A program made the position numbers and the translations under genes. Of a stretch of DNA of 64,000 nucleotides, positions 10,084-19,283 are shown piece by piece. Origin of the DNA: Jiella mangrovi. Lineage in GTDB: Bacteria > Pseudomonadota > Alphaproteobacteria > Rhizobiales > Rhizobiaceae. The DNA lies in contig NZ_JAGJCF010000017.1 in assembly GCF_017815135.1 (NCBI RefSeq), positions 62,001-126,000 on the forward strand, read 5' to 3'. The notes below the pieces were generated by a model. It made no database searches. It saw nothing but the letters and a program-made list of their open reading frames with translations, and was not told where the DNA came from. The number at the start of each line of letters is the position of its first letter. The stretch's first letter is position 1.

Positions 10084-10494
10084 ATGAATACTTTGGGAAT
10101 CGCCGCCGTTGCCATCTATGCGGGCCTGAATGGCGCGATCCTGATCTGGTTGGCAGTGCAGACCGGTCTGATCCGCAATCAGGAAAAGGTGTTCATGGGC
10201 GACGGCGGCAATGCGCGGATGATCCGGGTGATGCGCGGCCATGCCAACGCGATCGAGTTCATCCCGATCACGCTGATCTGCATGACCCTTGCGGCGCTTC
10301 TCGGCACCTCGGCGGTGATCCTCCATGCCCTCGGCATCATGCTGACTGTCGGCCGCTTCATCCACGCCTTGCACTTCACCGCAGCCGACGCGCCCATGTG
10401 GCAGCGCATGGCCGGCACGGGGCTGTCCTTTCTGGCGATGGGCGGTGCGGCGGTGATGGCGCTCGGGTCGGGCGTGATGGTGCTTGCAGCCTGA
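10084..10494 (+). CDS. MAPEG family membrane protein
   Basis: The 136-residue protein has four predicted membrane helices, matching the MAPEG fold (membrane-associated proteins in eicosanoid and glutathione metabolism). The motif VMRGHANAIEFIPITL carries the Arg and Glu positions conserved in the family, which bind glutathione in characterised members. AAGGA lies nine bases before the ATG. It is divergent from NnrU across ~170 bases, and convergent with the molybdopterin gene, whose stop is 34 bases away. Bacterial members are mostly uncharacterised. Confidence 0.88.
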   Translation: MNTLGIAAVAIYAGLNGAILIWLAVQTGLIRNQEKVFMGDGGNARMIRVMRGHANAIEFIPITLICMTLAALLGTSAVILHALGIMLTVGRFIHALHFTAADAPMWQRMAGTGLSFLAMGGAAVMALGSGVMVLAA

Positions 10495-10528
10495 GACGAG
10501 ACCTCCGCTCCCGGCCGGCGCTCCTGCC

Positions 10529-12634
10529 CTAGCCCCGCAGCCAGACCCGATTGTCATGAAACGCCGCCCCACCGAAAGGCGCGACCGGGTCGGCGCCGGT
10601 GAGGGTGTTGATCCCCTCGCTGTCGAGGAAATCGTCGTTGGCCCATAGCCCTTCATGAATGACGACGCCGGGTTTGACCGTATAGCTGACTTGGAGCTTC
10701 ACCCGAACCTCGCCGCGTTCATTGCCGATGGTCACGACAGCCCCGTCCCGAAAGCCCTCGCGCGCCGCATCGTCTGGATGGATCATCAGCGCCGGCTCGC
10801 CCTCTCTCTGCCTTGAACCGCCGGTTTCAGCGAAGGTCGAGTTCAGGAATTGCCGCGCGGGCGAAGTCGCCAACCGGTAGGGATGCAGCTCGTCCGTCGT
10901 CTCGATCAATTCCACATGGTCGGGAAATTCCGGCAATGCGCCGTGCGGTCCCTGCAGCCCGAGGCTTTCGGGCGGCCGGTTCGGTGCCATCGAGCCCTGC
11001 CAGTTCGGCTTGAACCGGAACTTGCCGTCTGGCCAGTCGAAACCTTTGAGGAAATGCGCCGTCGCGAAATCCGGCTGCTTGTCGATCCAGCGGCCGGCTT
11101 TGAGCGCCTCGTATCCGCCCGGCTCGCCGCTCAGTTCGAGCAGGCCGTCGATCAGCTCGCGCTCGCTCTTGCCGAAGCCCGGCCGGTCGGCGACCCCAAG
11201 ACGCTTGGCGAGTTCCTCGACGACGAAATGGTTCGTGCGCACTGTCTGCGGCGGCTCAACGAGTTTGGGGCCGAGGACGATGTGGTTCTGGCCGCCGCCG
11301 CGATAGATGTCGTCATGTTCGAGGAACATCGTCGCGGGGATGACCAGATCGGCGAGCTTGGCCGTGTCGGTCATGAACTGTTCGTGCACGGCGACGAAGA
11401 GGTCGTCGCGTGCAAGGCCCCGGCGCACCAGCCGCTGCTCCGGGCAGACATTGGCCGGATTGGTGTTCTGGATCAGCATCGCCGTCACCGGCGGTCCGCC
11501 GGACAGGGCCTCGCGGTCACCCGTCAGGACCGCGCCGATGCGCGACTGGTCGAGATGGCGGATCGACGGATCGCGATAGGCAGCGCCCATGATTTCCGAC
11601 TTGTCGAGGCCGAAGATGTCGGAATTGGAATGAAACGCCCCGCCGCCCTCGTGCCGCCAGTGGCCGTAGACCGCCGGCACGCTCATCGCGGCATGCATGG
11701 CGACGACGCCGTTCCTCTGCCGGGTGAAGCCGTAGCCGAGACGGAAGAACGTGCGCGGCGTCTTGCCGATCAGCGCGGCGAAGGCCTCGATCTCTTCCAC
11801 CGAAAGGCCGGTGATCGCCGCTGCCCATTCCGGCGTGCGCGTCTGAAGATGCGCCTCGAGCCCTTGGGGATCGTCGGTATAGCGGGAAAGATAGTCTCGG
11901 TCCGCCGTGCCGTCGCGAAAGCCGACATGCATCAGCGCGCAGGCGAGCGCGGCATCGGTGCCGGGCCGAAGCTTCAGCTTGAGATCGGCCTGCTTCATCG
12001 TCGCATTGTCGTAGATGTCGATGACGACGATCTTCGCCCCGCGGTCCTTCCTCGCCTTGGCCGCATGGGTCATGACGTTGACCTGCGTCGCCACCGCATT
12101 GGTGCCCCAGATCACCACGCAGTCGGATTTTGCGATCTCGCGCGGGTCCGATCCGCGCATGGCCCCGGCGCCGGCGAACCAGCCGGACCAGGCCATGTTG
12201 GTGCAGATGGAATCGAACTGGCCCGAATAGCGCTTGGCATGGCGCAGCCGGTGGATGCCGTCGCGCTGCACGAGGCCCATGGTCCCGGCATATTGATAGG
12301 GCCAGACGGCCTCGGAGCCGTCTTTCTGCTCGGCCGCGACGAAGCGCTCGGCGATCAGGTCGAGCGCGTCGTCCCAGCTGATCTCGCGCCACTCGCTACC
12401 GCCCTTTTCGCCAACGCGTTGAAGCGGTTTCAGCAATCTCTTCGCGTGATGGATGCGCTCGGCATAGCGCGCCACCTTGGCGCAGATCACCCCCGCCGTG
12501 TAGTCGTTCTGCGCCGCCCCGCGCAGCCGCCCGATCTGGCCGTTCTCCAGAATTTCCACGTCGAGCGCGCAGGTCGACGGGCAGTCATGGGGACAGGCGC
12601 TGTGGCCAATGGCGATGGGAAGCGGCTTGTTCAT
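10529..12634 (-). CDS. Molybdopterin-dependent oxidoreductase with N-terminal 4Fe-4S site
   Basis: The 701-residue protein starts with CPHDCPSTCALDVE and VICAK, the four cysteines of a [4Fe-4S] domain as in the DMSO reductase family. The molybdopterin domain follows (GSDPREIAKSDCVVIWGTN is the typical dinucleotide-binding region) and the C-terminal molydopterin-binding domain contains TFAETGGSRQREGEPALMIH. There is no Tat signal and no membrane segment, so it is likely cytoplasmic. The substrate cannot be predicted; formate dehydrogenase-like and biotin sulfoxide reductase-like members share this layout. No partner subunit is adjacent. Confidence 0.92.
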   Translation of the reverse strand: MNKPLPIAIGHSACPHDCPSTCALDVEILENGQIGRLRGAAQNDYTAGVICAKVARYAERIHHAKRLLKPLQRVGEKGGSEWREISWDDALDLIAERFVAAEQKDGSEAVWPYQYAGTMGLVQRDGIHRLRHAKRYSGQFDSICTNMAWSGWFAGAGAMRGSDPREIAKSDCVVIWGTNAVATQVNVMTHAAKARKDRGAKIVVIDIYDNATMKQADLKLKLRPGTDAALACALMHVGFRDGTADRDYLSRYTDDPQGLEAHLQTRTPEWAAAITGLSVEEIEAFAALIGKTPRTFFRLGYGFTRQRNGVVAMHAAMSVPAVYGHWRHEGGGAFHSNSDIFGLDKSEIMGAAYRDPSIRHLDQSRIGAVLTGDREALSGGPPVTAMLIQNTNPANVCPEQRLVRRGLARDDLFVAVHEQFMTDTAKLADLVIPATMFLEHDDIYRGGGQNHIVLGPKLVEPPQTVRTNHFVVEELAKRLGVADRPGFGKSERELIDGLLELSGEPGGYEALKAGRWIDKQPDFATAHFLKGFDWPDGKFRFKPNWQGSMAPNRPPESLGLQGPHGALPEFPDHVELIETTDELHPYRLATSPARQFLNSTFAETGGSRQREGEPALMIHPDDAAREGFRDGAVVTIGNERGEVRVKLQVSYTVKPGVVIHEGLWANDDFLDSEGINTLTGADPVAPFGGAAFHDNRVWLRG

Positions 12635-12708
12635 GGGACGAGCTTTAGCATGACGGGTCTACCGGGAAGAAACCCGGAATGAGGGATGATCTGATTGCCT
12701 GGAAATTT

Positions 12709-13008
12709 TCAATCGTCAGGGAAAAGAATGGCTTCATAGTCCCGGGCAGCGTGGATGATGTGAAGGATCTCGATCCGCTCGCCGTTGATCCGGTAGAAAA
12801 TCAAATAGTTTCCGTGAGATCGCCGTCTCACCTCAAAATCTCGATACCGCAAGAGCCGAGGATATGCCTGAGGCGTAGCAGCCAGATCGATGCAGATCTT
12901 TCTGAGATCTGAGACGAAGCTCAAAGCTCGCTTGGGATTATCAGACGCAATGTAGTCTGCGATTGCCTCCAGGTCGGTCTCCGCTTCGGCCGTGTAGACG
13001 ACCCTCAT
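12709..13008 (-). CDS. parE: ParE-type toxin
   Basis: The 99-residue protein matches the RelE/ParE fold: YTAEAETDLEAIADYIA at the N-terminus, then RLLRYRDFEVRRRSHGNYLIFYR, and HIIHAARDYE near the C-terminus. ParE toxins target DNA gyrase; RelE-type relatives cleave mRNA, and sequence alone leaves some doubt, though the ParD partner favours ParE. Its ATG overlaps the antitoxin stop by four bases, so the two are translationally coupled. Confidence 0.9.
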   Translation of the reverse strand: MRVVYTAEAETDLEAIADYIASDNPKRALSFVSDLRKICIDLAATPQAYPRLLRYRDFEVRRRSHGNYLIFYRINGERIEILHIIHAARDYEAILFPDD

Positions 13009-13268
13009 CTTTTGCCATTGTCGGCCATGGCACGGTATTTTGCCGCAAGTCGTTCAGTGACCTCTTCGATCGGCTTGACCCGACCCGCATCGGCATCCGC
13101 AATACCCCTGGCAAGCGCCGCGTCGAGCGCAGCGAGACGTTTTTCGCGCTCCTCGACGAGGCGAACGCCTTCGCGCAGGACCTCGCTGCGGGAATTGTAG
13201 CGTCCGCTTTTGACGAGGCTGGTGACGTAGTCTTCCAAGGACTGACCGAGATTGGCGCTGCTCGCCAT
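13005..13268 (-). CDS. parD: ParD-type ribbon-helix-helix antitoxin
   Basis: The protein has 87 residues from the ATG at 13268, which has GAGG five bases upstream; an earlier in-frame start at 13289 is less likely. The N-terminus reads as a ribbon-helix-helix domain with LEDYVTSLVKSGRYNSRSEV, which binds its own operator as a dimer. The charged C-terminal helix should bind and neutralise ParE. It is first in the two-gene operon, so autorepression is expected. Confidence 0.9.
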   Translation of the reverse strand: MASSANLGQSLEDYVTSLVKSGRYNSRSEVLREGVRLVEEREKRLAALDAALARGIADADAGRVKPIEEVTERLAAKYRAMADNGKR

Positions 13269-13565
13269 CGCACCCTCTTTCGCTTCCACGATCGATAATA
13301 GTTATCACAGGGGCTGATACCATCCCATAGGACGGCCGACTTTCGCGTGCCTTGGCGACGGCGCAGCTCCTCCATCGACATGGCGGCAGCTTGCCTTTGC
13401 ACGATTGGCCATCCTTATGTCGCCTCGACACAATTTCGTGTTGCCGGGCCACCATCGCCGAGAAGCCTTGAGACTCACGGGCTTGCCATCCGGGCACCGT
13501 GCAAAGTGGCATTCCGGCGCAAGGTCCGCGCCATGCGACCGCTTGACTCAGGGGCGGAAATTATA

Positions 13566-13580
13566 GAACAAAATAGGAAC
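13566..13580. promoter_or_regulatory. LexA (SOS) box of the imuA-imuB-dnaE2 operon
   Basis: The sequence GAACAAAATAGGAAC is an exact GAAC-N7-GAAC direct repeat, the LexA box known from Rhizobiales and other alphaproteobacteria. It lies 28 bases upstream of the imuA start, a good position to block transcription until DNA damage. The rest of 13,290-13,608 contains the parD promoter side and no gene that I can support. Confidence 0.85.
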
Positions 13581-13608
13581 AATTGTTTCTCTCAAGGCCT
13601 GCCAGAGC

Positions 13609-14379
13609 GTGTCGTCCCTATCCGCCCCCATCGCTGACATCGCGTCCCTGCGCGCCCGGATCGACACGATCGGGAGCGGCAGGAAACGCGCGAAATCGGC
13701 GCTCGCCTTCGGCGTCGAAGCGCTGGACGAGCGGCTGCCGGAGGGCGGCCTTGCTCGCGGCGTCCTGCATGAGATCGCCGGCGGCGGGCGCAATGGCGGC
13801 GACGGCCCGGCCGCCTCGCTCTTTGCCGCGGGCATCGCCGCGCGCACCAAGGGCAAGGTGCTGTGGTGCCTGTCGCGGCCGGACCTCTTCGCCCCCGCCC
13901 TTGCCCAGGTCGGCCTTGCGCCGGACCGGGTGATCTATGTCGAGGGCCGCGACGACAAGACCGTCCTTGCCTGCATGGAGGAAGGGCTTGCCCATGGCGG
14001 GCCGGCGGTGGTCGTCGGCGAGACGGCGCGGCTGTCGATGACCGCCTCGCGGCGGCTGAACCTTGCAGCCGAGAAGACCGGCTCGCTCGCCATCCTCGTC
14101 CGCCGCTGGTCGCGGCCGCAAGAGGCCGAGGATTTCGGCCGACCGACCGCCGCCGCCACCCGTTGGCGCATCTCCGCTCTGCCCGCCGCGCCCTTGCCGG
14201 TTCAAGGTGTCGGGCGGTCGCGCTGGCGGGTCGAACTCATCCGCTCTCGTGGCGGGCAAACCGTCGATCTCGAACTGGAGGCCTGCGATGAAACGGGTCG
14301 TCTCGCTTTTCTTGCCGACCTTTCCGACCGATCGGCTGCGCCGCCTGTGGAACGGCAAAAACGCCGGGCCAGTGCATGA
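13609..14379 (+). CDS. imuA: ImuA, RecA-like mutasome protein
   Basis: The 256-residue protein starts at GTG just behind the LexA box. It resembles a RecA/SulA-type core: GVEALDERLPEGGLARGVLHEI near the N-terminus, then a strand with GKVLWCLSRPDLFAPAL and VVVGETARLS. It has no consensus Walker A motif. With ImuB and DnaE2 it forms the damage-induced mutasome for error-prone bypass. It overlaps imuB by 92 bases in another frame, a larger overlap than usual. Confidence 0.9.
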   Translation: MSSLSAPIADIASLRARIDTIGSGRKRAKSALAFGVEALDERLPEGGLARGVLHEIAGGGRNGGDGPAASLFAAGIAARTKGKVLWCLSRPDLFAPALAQVGLAPDRVIYVEGRDDKTVLACMEEGLAHGGPAVVVGETARLSMTASRRLNLAAEKTGSLAILVRRWSRPQEAEDFGRPTAAATRWRISALPAAPLPVQGVGRSRWRVELIRSRGGQTVDLELEACDETGRLAFLADLSDRSAAPPVERQKRRASA

Positions 14380-15844
14380 CGGGGCGCACAGCCAGGGTCC
14401 CGTCGACCTGCCGCTGGTGCTGATCGGCCGCGAGAAGAACCGCCGCGTGGTGATGGCGGCCGACGCCGCCGCCCGGGCCGGCGGCCTTCGCGTCGGCACG
14501 GCGGCAGCGACGGCAACGGCGATGGTCGCCGATATCGAGACCGAGGAGCACGATCCGGCCGCCGATGCCAAGGCACTGGAGCGCCTGGCGCTTTGGGCGC
14601 TCGAACGGTTTTCGCCGATCGTCGCCGTCGACGGGACGGACGGCATCGTCATCGATTCCACCGGCGCCGATCACCTTCATGGCGGCGAAGCGGCGATGCT
14701 GAAGACGCTCGTCGGTCGCCTTGCGAGCGCCGGAATCACCGCCCACGCCGCCGTCGCCGACAGTTGGGGCGCCGCCCATGCTTTGGCCCGCCATGGCGCC
14801 GAGCCCGTCCTCGTCGCGCCGCGAAAGCACGGGACGGCGATCCTCGAGCCCTTGCCGGTCGAGGCCCTGCGTCTTTCTTCCAGCACGGCCGAAGCCCTGC
14901 GCGATCTCGGCTTTTCGACCATCGGCGATCTTTTCGCCACGCCCCGCGCGCCGCTGGCCCTGCGCTTCGGCGAAGACCTCACCCGCCGGCTCGATCAAGC
15001 GGCCGGGCGGCGCTGCGAGCCGATCGAGCCGTTGCGCGCACCCGAAACCGTTGTGGCGCAACGCAATTTCGCCGAGCCGATCGGCGCCGCCGAAACCATC
15101 GCCCGCTATGTCGGCAAGCTGGTGGTGACGCTTTGCGACGAGTTGGAGGAAAAGGGTCTCGGCGTTCGCCGGCTCGATCTCCTCTGCCGCCGGGTGGACG
15201 ACAGGATCGAGGCCGTACGCGTTTCGACCGCGCGGCCGGTGCGCGAGGTTAGCCGGCTCACGCGTCTTCTCTGCGACAAGATCGAAACGATCGCGCCGGG
15301 CTACGGCATCGAGGCGATGACCCTCGTCGCAACTTCGGCCGAGCCGCTTGCCCCCCATCAAAAGCTCGCCGCCCTCACCGAGGAGATCCTGCCCGACGTC
15401 TCCAGCCTGATCGACGTCATCGCCAACCGCGTCGGCGAGGACCGGCTCTATCGCCTTGCCCCCGTCGAAAGCGACGTCCCGGAACGCTCGGTGAGGCGCA
15501 TCGCGCCGCTCGCACCGGAGACCGGCCAGAGCTGGCGGCTCGACTGGCCGCGCCCATCCCGCCTGCTGAAGCGACCCGAACCCATCGAAACGCTCGCCCT
15601 TCTGCCCGATCATCCGCCCGCCTCCTTCACCTGGCGCGGCGTCCGGCGCCGGGTGCGCGCCGCCGACGGGCCGGAGCGGATCTTCGGCGAATGGTGGAAG
15701 CGCGACGCCGAGCTTGCCGCCGTGCGCGACTATTTCAAGATCGAGGCGGAGGATGGCGAGCGCTTCTGGATCTTTCGCGCCGGCAATGGCGAGGATCAGG
15801 CGACGGGCTCCCAGCGCTGGTTCCTGCACGGGCTGTTCGGATGA
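14288..15844 (+). CDS. imuB: ImuB, Y-family polymerase-like protein
   Basis: The 518-residue protein starts at ATG 14288 with [17 protein letters not shown], the canonical ImuB N-terminus. It has the Y-family palm/fingers layout but lacks the catalytic acidic pattern of active polymerases, as in other ImuB proteins. It serves as an adaptor that links DnaE2 to the beta clamp. The C-terminal [20 protein letters not shown] region and final RWFLHGLFG are typical of the family. The stop overlaps the dnaE2 start (ATGA). Confidence 0.92.
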   Translation: MKRVVSLFLPTFPTDRLRRLWNGKNAGPVHDGAHSQGPVDLPLVLIGREKNRRVVMAADAAARAGGLRVGTAAATATAMVADIETEEHDPAADAKALERLALWALERFSPIVAVDGTDGIVIDSTGADHLHGGEAAMLKTLVGRLASAGITAHAAVADSWGAAHALARHGAEPVLVAPRKHGTAILEPLPVEALRLSSSTAEALRDLGFSTIGDLFATPRAPLALRFGEDLTRRLDQAAGRRCEPIEPLRAPETVVAQRNFAEPIGAAETIARYVGKLVVTLCDELEEKGLGVRRLDLLCRRVDDRIEAVRVSTARPVREVSRLTRLLCDKIETIAPGYGIEAMTLVATSAEPLAPHQKLAALTEEILPDVSSLIDVIANRVGEDRLYRLAPVESDVPERSVRRIAPLAPETGQSWRLDWPRPSRLLKRPEPIETLALLPDHPPASFTWRGVRRRVRAADGPERIFGEWWKRDAELAAVRDYFKIEAEDGERFWIFRAGNGEDQATGSQRWFLHGLFG

Positions 15845-18800
15845 GCGGCGCGGCCCGCATGCGCCGCCAGGAAAGACCCGGCCCGGCCTATGCCGAGCTG
15901 CAGGTCACCACCCATTTCAGCTTCCTGCGCGGGGCCTCCTCGCCGGAGGAACTCTTCGCGACCGCCGCCGTGATGGGGATCGAGGCGCTCGCCGTCACCG
16001 ATCGCAATTCCCTCGCCGGCATGGTCCGCGCCCATGAGGCGGCGAAGGCGACCGGCGTCAGGCTCGTCGTCGGTTGCCGGCTCGACCTTGCCCACCACCT
16101 GCCCGTGCTCGTTTATCCGACGACGCTTTCCGCCTATTCCCGCCTCTGCCGCCTGCTCTCGCTCGGCAAGAAACGCGCCGGCAAGGGCGGCTGCCATCTC
16201 GAATGGGCCGATCTCGCCGAGCATCAGGCCGGGCTGATCGCCATTCTCCTGGCCCAATCTGCCGACGAGGATTGCCGGCGTCAGGCCGAACGGCTCGCGG
16301 AAACCTTCGGCGACCGGGCCTATCTCGCCCTCACCCTCTTGCGCCGTCCCGGCGACCGGCTTCGGCTCAACGCGCTTTGCGATCTGGCGGCTGAGGCGGG
16401 CCTCGCCCCGGTCGTCACCAACGACGTGCTCTTTCACGAACCGGATCGACGCATCCTCCAGGACGTCGTCACCGCGATCCGCCACAACGTCACGATCGAC
16501 GAGCTGGGCTTTCGCCGGGAGCGCCATGCCGACCGGCATCTGAAGCTGCCCGACGAGATGCACCGGCTGTTCTCCCGCCACCCGGACGCGCTGGCCCGGA
16601 CCATCGACATCGTTGAGCGCTGCCGCTTCTCAATGGACGAGATCGCCTATCAATACCCGGAAGAGCGCGACGATCCGGCCCTCACCGCCCAAGAGACGCT
16701 GGAAAAGCTGACATGGGAAGGCGCGGAAAGCCGCTACCCTGACGGTGTGCCGGAGACGGTCAGGAAGAACCTCGACCACGAGCTGTCGCTGATCAAACGG
16801 CTCGACTACGCCCCCTATTTCCTGACGGTGAACTCCATCGTCCGCTTCGCCCGCTCGAAGGATATCCTCTGCCAGGGCCGTGGCTCGGCGGCCAATTCCG
16901 CCGTCTGCTACGTCCTCGGCATCACCGCCATCGACCCGGCCCGATGCGACCTCCTGTTCGAGCGCTTCGTCTCGGAGGAGCGCCGAGAGCCGCCGGACAT
17001 CGACGTCGACTTCGAGCACGAGCGGCGCGAGATCGTCATCCAGTGGATCTACGAGACCTATGGCCGCGAGCGGGCTGCGCTCTGCTCGACCGTCATCCGC
17101 TACCGAACCAAGGGCGCGCTGCGCGACGTCGGCAAGGCGCTCGGCCTGCCGGAGGATCTGATTTCCTTGATCTCCCGCCAGGTCTGGGGCTGGTCCGAAG
17201 GTCCGGTCGACGAGAACCATCTGAAGGAGCTGAACCTTAACCTCGCCGACCGGCGGCTGCGGATGACGCTGGAGCTTGCCGGGCAATTGCGGGGATTTCC
17301 GCGCCATCTTTCCCAGCATCCGGGCGGCTTCGTCCTGACCCGGGACCGGCTCGACGATCTCGTGCCGATCGAGCCGGCGGCGATGGACGACCGGCAGGTG
17401 ATCGAATGGGACAAGGACGACATTGACTCTTTGAAGTTCATGAAGGTCGACGTGCTGGCGCTGGGCATGCTCTCCTGCATGAAGCGCGGGCTCGATTTCC
17501 TGAAGGAACACAAGGGCCTCGACCTCGATCTTGCGACGATCCCGGCCGAGGATCCGAAGACCTATGCGATGATCCGCAAGGCGGACACGCTCGGCACCTT
17601 CCAGATCGAGTCGCGGGCCCAGATGTCGATGCTGCCGCGCCTCAAGCCGGCCACCTATTACGATCTCGTCGTGCAGGTGGCGATCGTACGGCCGGGGCCG
17701 ATCCAGGGCGACATGGTGCATCCGTATCTCCGCCGCCGCGAGGGCAAGGAGCAGGTCGACTATCCCAAGCCCGAACTGGAGAAAGTGCTCGGCAAGACCC
17801 TCGGCGTGCCACTGTTCCAGGAGCAGGCGATGCGCGTCGCCATCGAATGCGCCGGCTTCACGCCGGGCGAGGCGGACCAGCTGCGCAAGTCGATGGCGAC
17901 CTTCAAGTTCACCGGCGGTGTCTCGGCCTTCCGCGACAAGCTCATCGCCGGCATGGTCGCCAACGGCTACGAGAAGGACTTCGCCGAGCGCACCTTCCGC
18001 CAACTCGAGGGTTTCGGTTCCTATGGCTTTCCCGAAAGCCACGCCGCCTCCTTCGCCCTCGTCGCCTATGCCTCGTCCTGGCTGAAATGCTGGCACCCGG
18101 ACGTCTTCTGCGCGGCGCTTCTGAACGCCCAGCCGATGGGCTTTTACGCGCCCGCCCAGATCGTCCGCGACGCCCGCGAGCACGGCGTCGAAATCCGCCC
18201 CGTCTCGGTCGCCCATTCGCGCTGGGACTGCACCCTAGAACCGATCGACGCCCAAAAGGCGGCGAGCGGCCATCTCGCGGTCCGGCTCGGCCTTCGCATG
18301 GTCAAGGGGCTGGCCAACAGGGACGCGGCCGCGATCGTCGCCGCCCGGGCGGCGGATCCGTTCGCCTCGGTGGAAGACCTCTGGCGCCGGGCCGGCGTGC
18401 CGGTCGCCGCCCTCACCCGGCTCGCCGAGGCGGACGCCTTCAAGGACGATCTCGGGCTGTCCCGGCGCGAGGCGCTGTGGGCGATCAGGGCGCTGCGCGA
18501 CGAGCCGCTGCCGCTGTTTGCCGCGGCCAGCGAAGCGGCCGCGAAACAAGCGGCGGACACCGAAGCTGCCGACTCATCCGGAACGGCGCGGCCTCGCTCG
18601 GCGACGCCCGAACTGATCGAGCCGAAGGTGGAGCTGCGCAAGCTGGCGGCGGGTGGCGAGGTAGTCGGCGACTATCGTCATGTCGGCCTGTCGCTGCGCG
18701 CCCATCCGGTCTCCTTCCTCAGGCCGGATTTGGCAAAGCGCCGCATCGTTTCTTGCCGCCATGCAATGGAAAGCCGCGACGGGCGCTGGCTGGAGGCGGC

Positions 18801-19212
18801 CGGGCTCGTCCTGGTGCGCCAGCGGCCGGGCAGCGCCAAGGGCGTCATGTTCATCACCATGGAGGACGAGAGCGGCATCGCCAATCTCGTCGTCTGGCCG
18901 AAGATGTTCGAAAAATTCCGCCGCATCGTCCTGACGGCGTCGATGATCTCGGCCCATGGCCGCATCCAACGCGAGGGCGAGGTCGTGCATCTCGTCGTCC
19001 ACAGGCTCACCGATCTGTCCGGGGCCCTTGCCGGGATCGGCGAGCGCGAAGCGGCCTTCCCGCTTCCGCACGGGCGCGGCGACGAATTCCATCACGGCCC
19101 GCCCTCGCCCGATCCGCGCGACGCTCCGCCGCGGGCGATGCGCACGCGCGACATCTACATTCCGGACCTCCATCTCGACACGATCAAGGTCAAGGCGAGG
19201 AATTTTCGATGA
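15841..19212 (+). CDS. dnaE2: Error-prone DNA polymerase DnaE2 (ImuC)
   Basis: The 1123-residue C-family polymerase is the catalytic subunit of the ImuA-ImuB-DnaE2 mutasome. It has the N-terminal PHP domain ([16 protein letters not shown], residues ~20-290), and the polymerase core with [19 protein letters not shown] and [14 protein letters not shown] carrying the metal-binding aspartates. A helix-hairpin-helix segment follows, then an OB domain ([18 protein letters not shown]). The C-terminus [19 protein letters not shown] is typical of DnaE2. It is last in the SOS operon and is convergent with the cyclase gene. Confidence 0.96.
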   Translation: MSGAARMRRQERPGPAYAELQVTTHFSFLRGASSPEELFATAAVMGIEALAVTDRNSLAGMVRAHEAAKATGVRLVVGCRLDLAHHLPVLVYPTTLSAYSRLCRLLSLGKKRAGKGGCHLEWADLAEHQAGLIAILLAQSADEDCRRQAERLAETFGDRAYLALTLLRRPGDRLRLNALCDLAAEAGLAPVVTNDVLFHEPDRRILQDVVTAIRHNVTIDELGFRRERHADRHLKLPDEMHRLFSRHPDALARTIDIVERCRFSMDEIAYQYPEERDDPALTAQETLEKLTWEGAESRYPDGVPETVRKNLDHELSLIKRLDYAPYFLTVNSIVRFARSKDILCQGRGSAANSAVCYVLGITAIDPARCDLLFERFVSEERREPPDIDVDFEHERREIVIQWIYETYGRERAALCSTVIRYRTKGALRDVGKALGLPEDLISLISRQVWGWSEGPVDENHLKELNLNLADRRLRMTLELAGQLRGFPRHLSQHPGGFVLTRDRLDDLVPIEPAAMDDRQVIEWDKDDIDSLKFMKVDVLALGMLSCMKRGLDFLKEHKGLDLDLATIPAEDPKTYAMIRKADTLGTFQIESRAQMSMLPRLKPATYYDLVVQVAIVRPGPIQGDMVHPYLRRREGKEQVDYPKPELEKVLGKTLGVPLFQEQAMRVAIECAGFTPGEADQLRKSMATFKFTGGVSAFRDKLIAGMVANGYEKDFAERTFRQLEGFGSYGFPESHAASFALVAYASSWLKCWHPDVFCAALLNAQPMGFYAPAQIVRDAREHGVEIRPVSVAHSRWDCTLEPIDAQKAASGHLAVRLGLRMVKGLANRDAAAIVAARAADPFASVEDLWRRAGVPVAALTRLAEADAFKDDLGLSRREALWAIRALRDEPLPLFAAASEAAAKQAADTEAADSSGTARPRSATPELIEPKVELRKLAAGGEVVGDYRHVGLSLRAHPVSFLRPDLAKRRIVSCRHAMESRDGRWLEAAGLVLVRQRPGSAKGVMFITMEDESGIANLVVWPKMFEKFRRIVLTASMISAHGRIQREGEVVHLVVHRLTDLSGALAGIGEREAAFPLPHGRGDEFHHGPPSPDPRDAPPRAMRTRDIYIPDLHLDTIKVKARNFR

Positions 19213-19283
19213 CGGAGCGGTCGCTTCTTCTTCGTCGCCGCGAACGTGTCACGCCCGCCTTGTGGCCTCGTCTCAGGCCTTCC

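Noticed and set aside
10850-12682. 610-codon open frame opposite the molybdopterin oxidoreductase
   Set aside because: Arg/His-rich shadow of a high-GC gene; no ribosome site or family signature.
16630-18216. 528-codon open frame opposite dnaE2
   Set aside because: Antisense shadow of the conserved polymerase; composition is typical of GC-rich complement reading.
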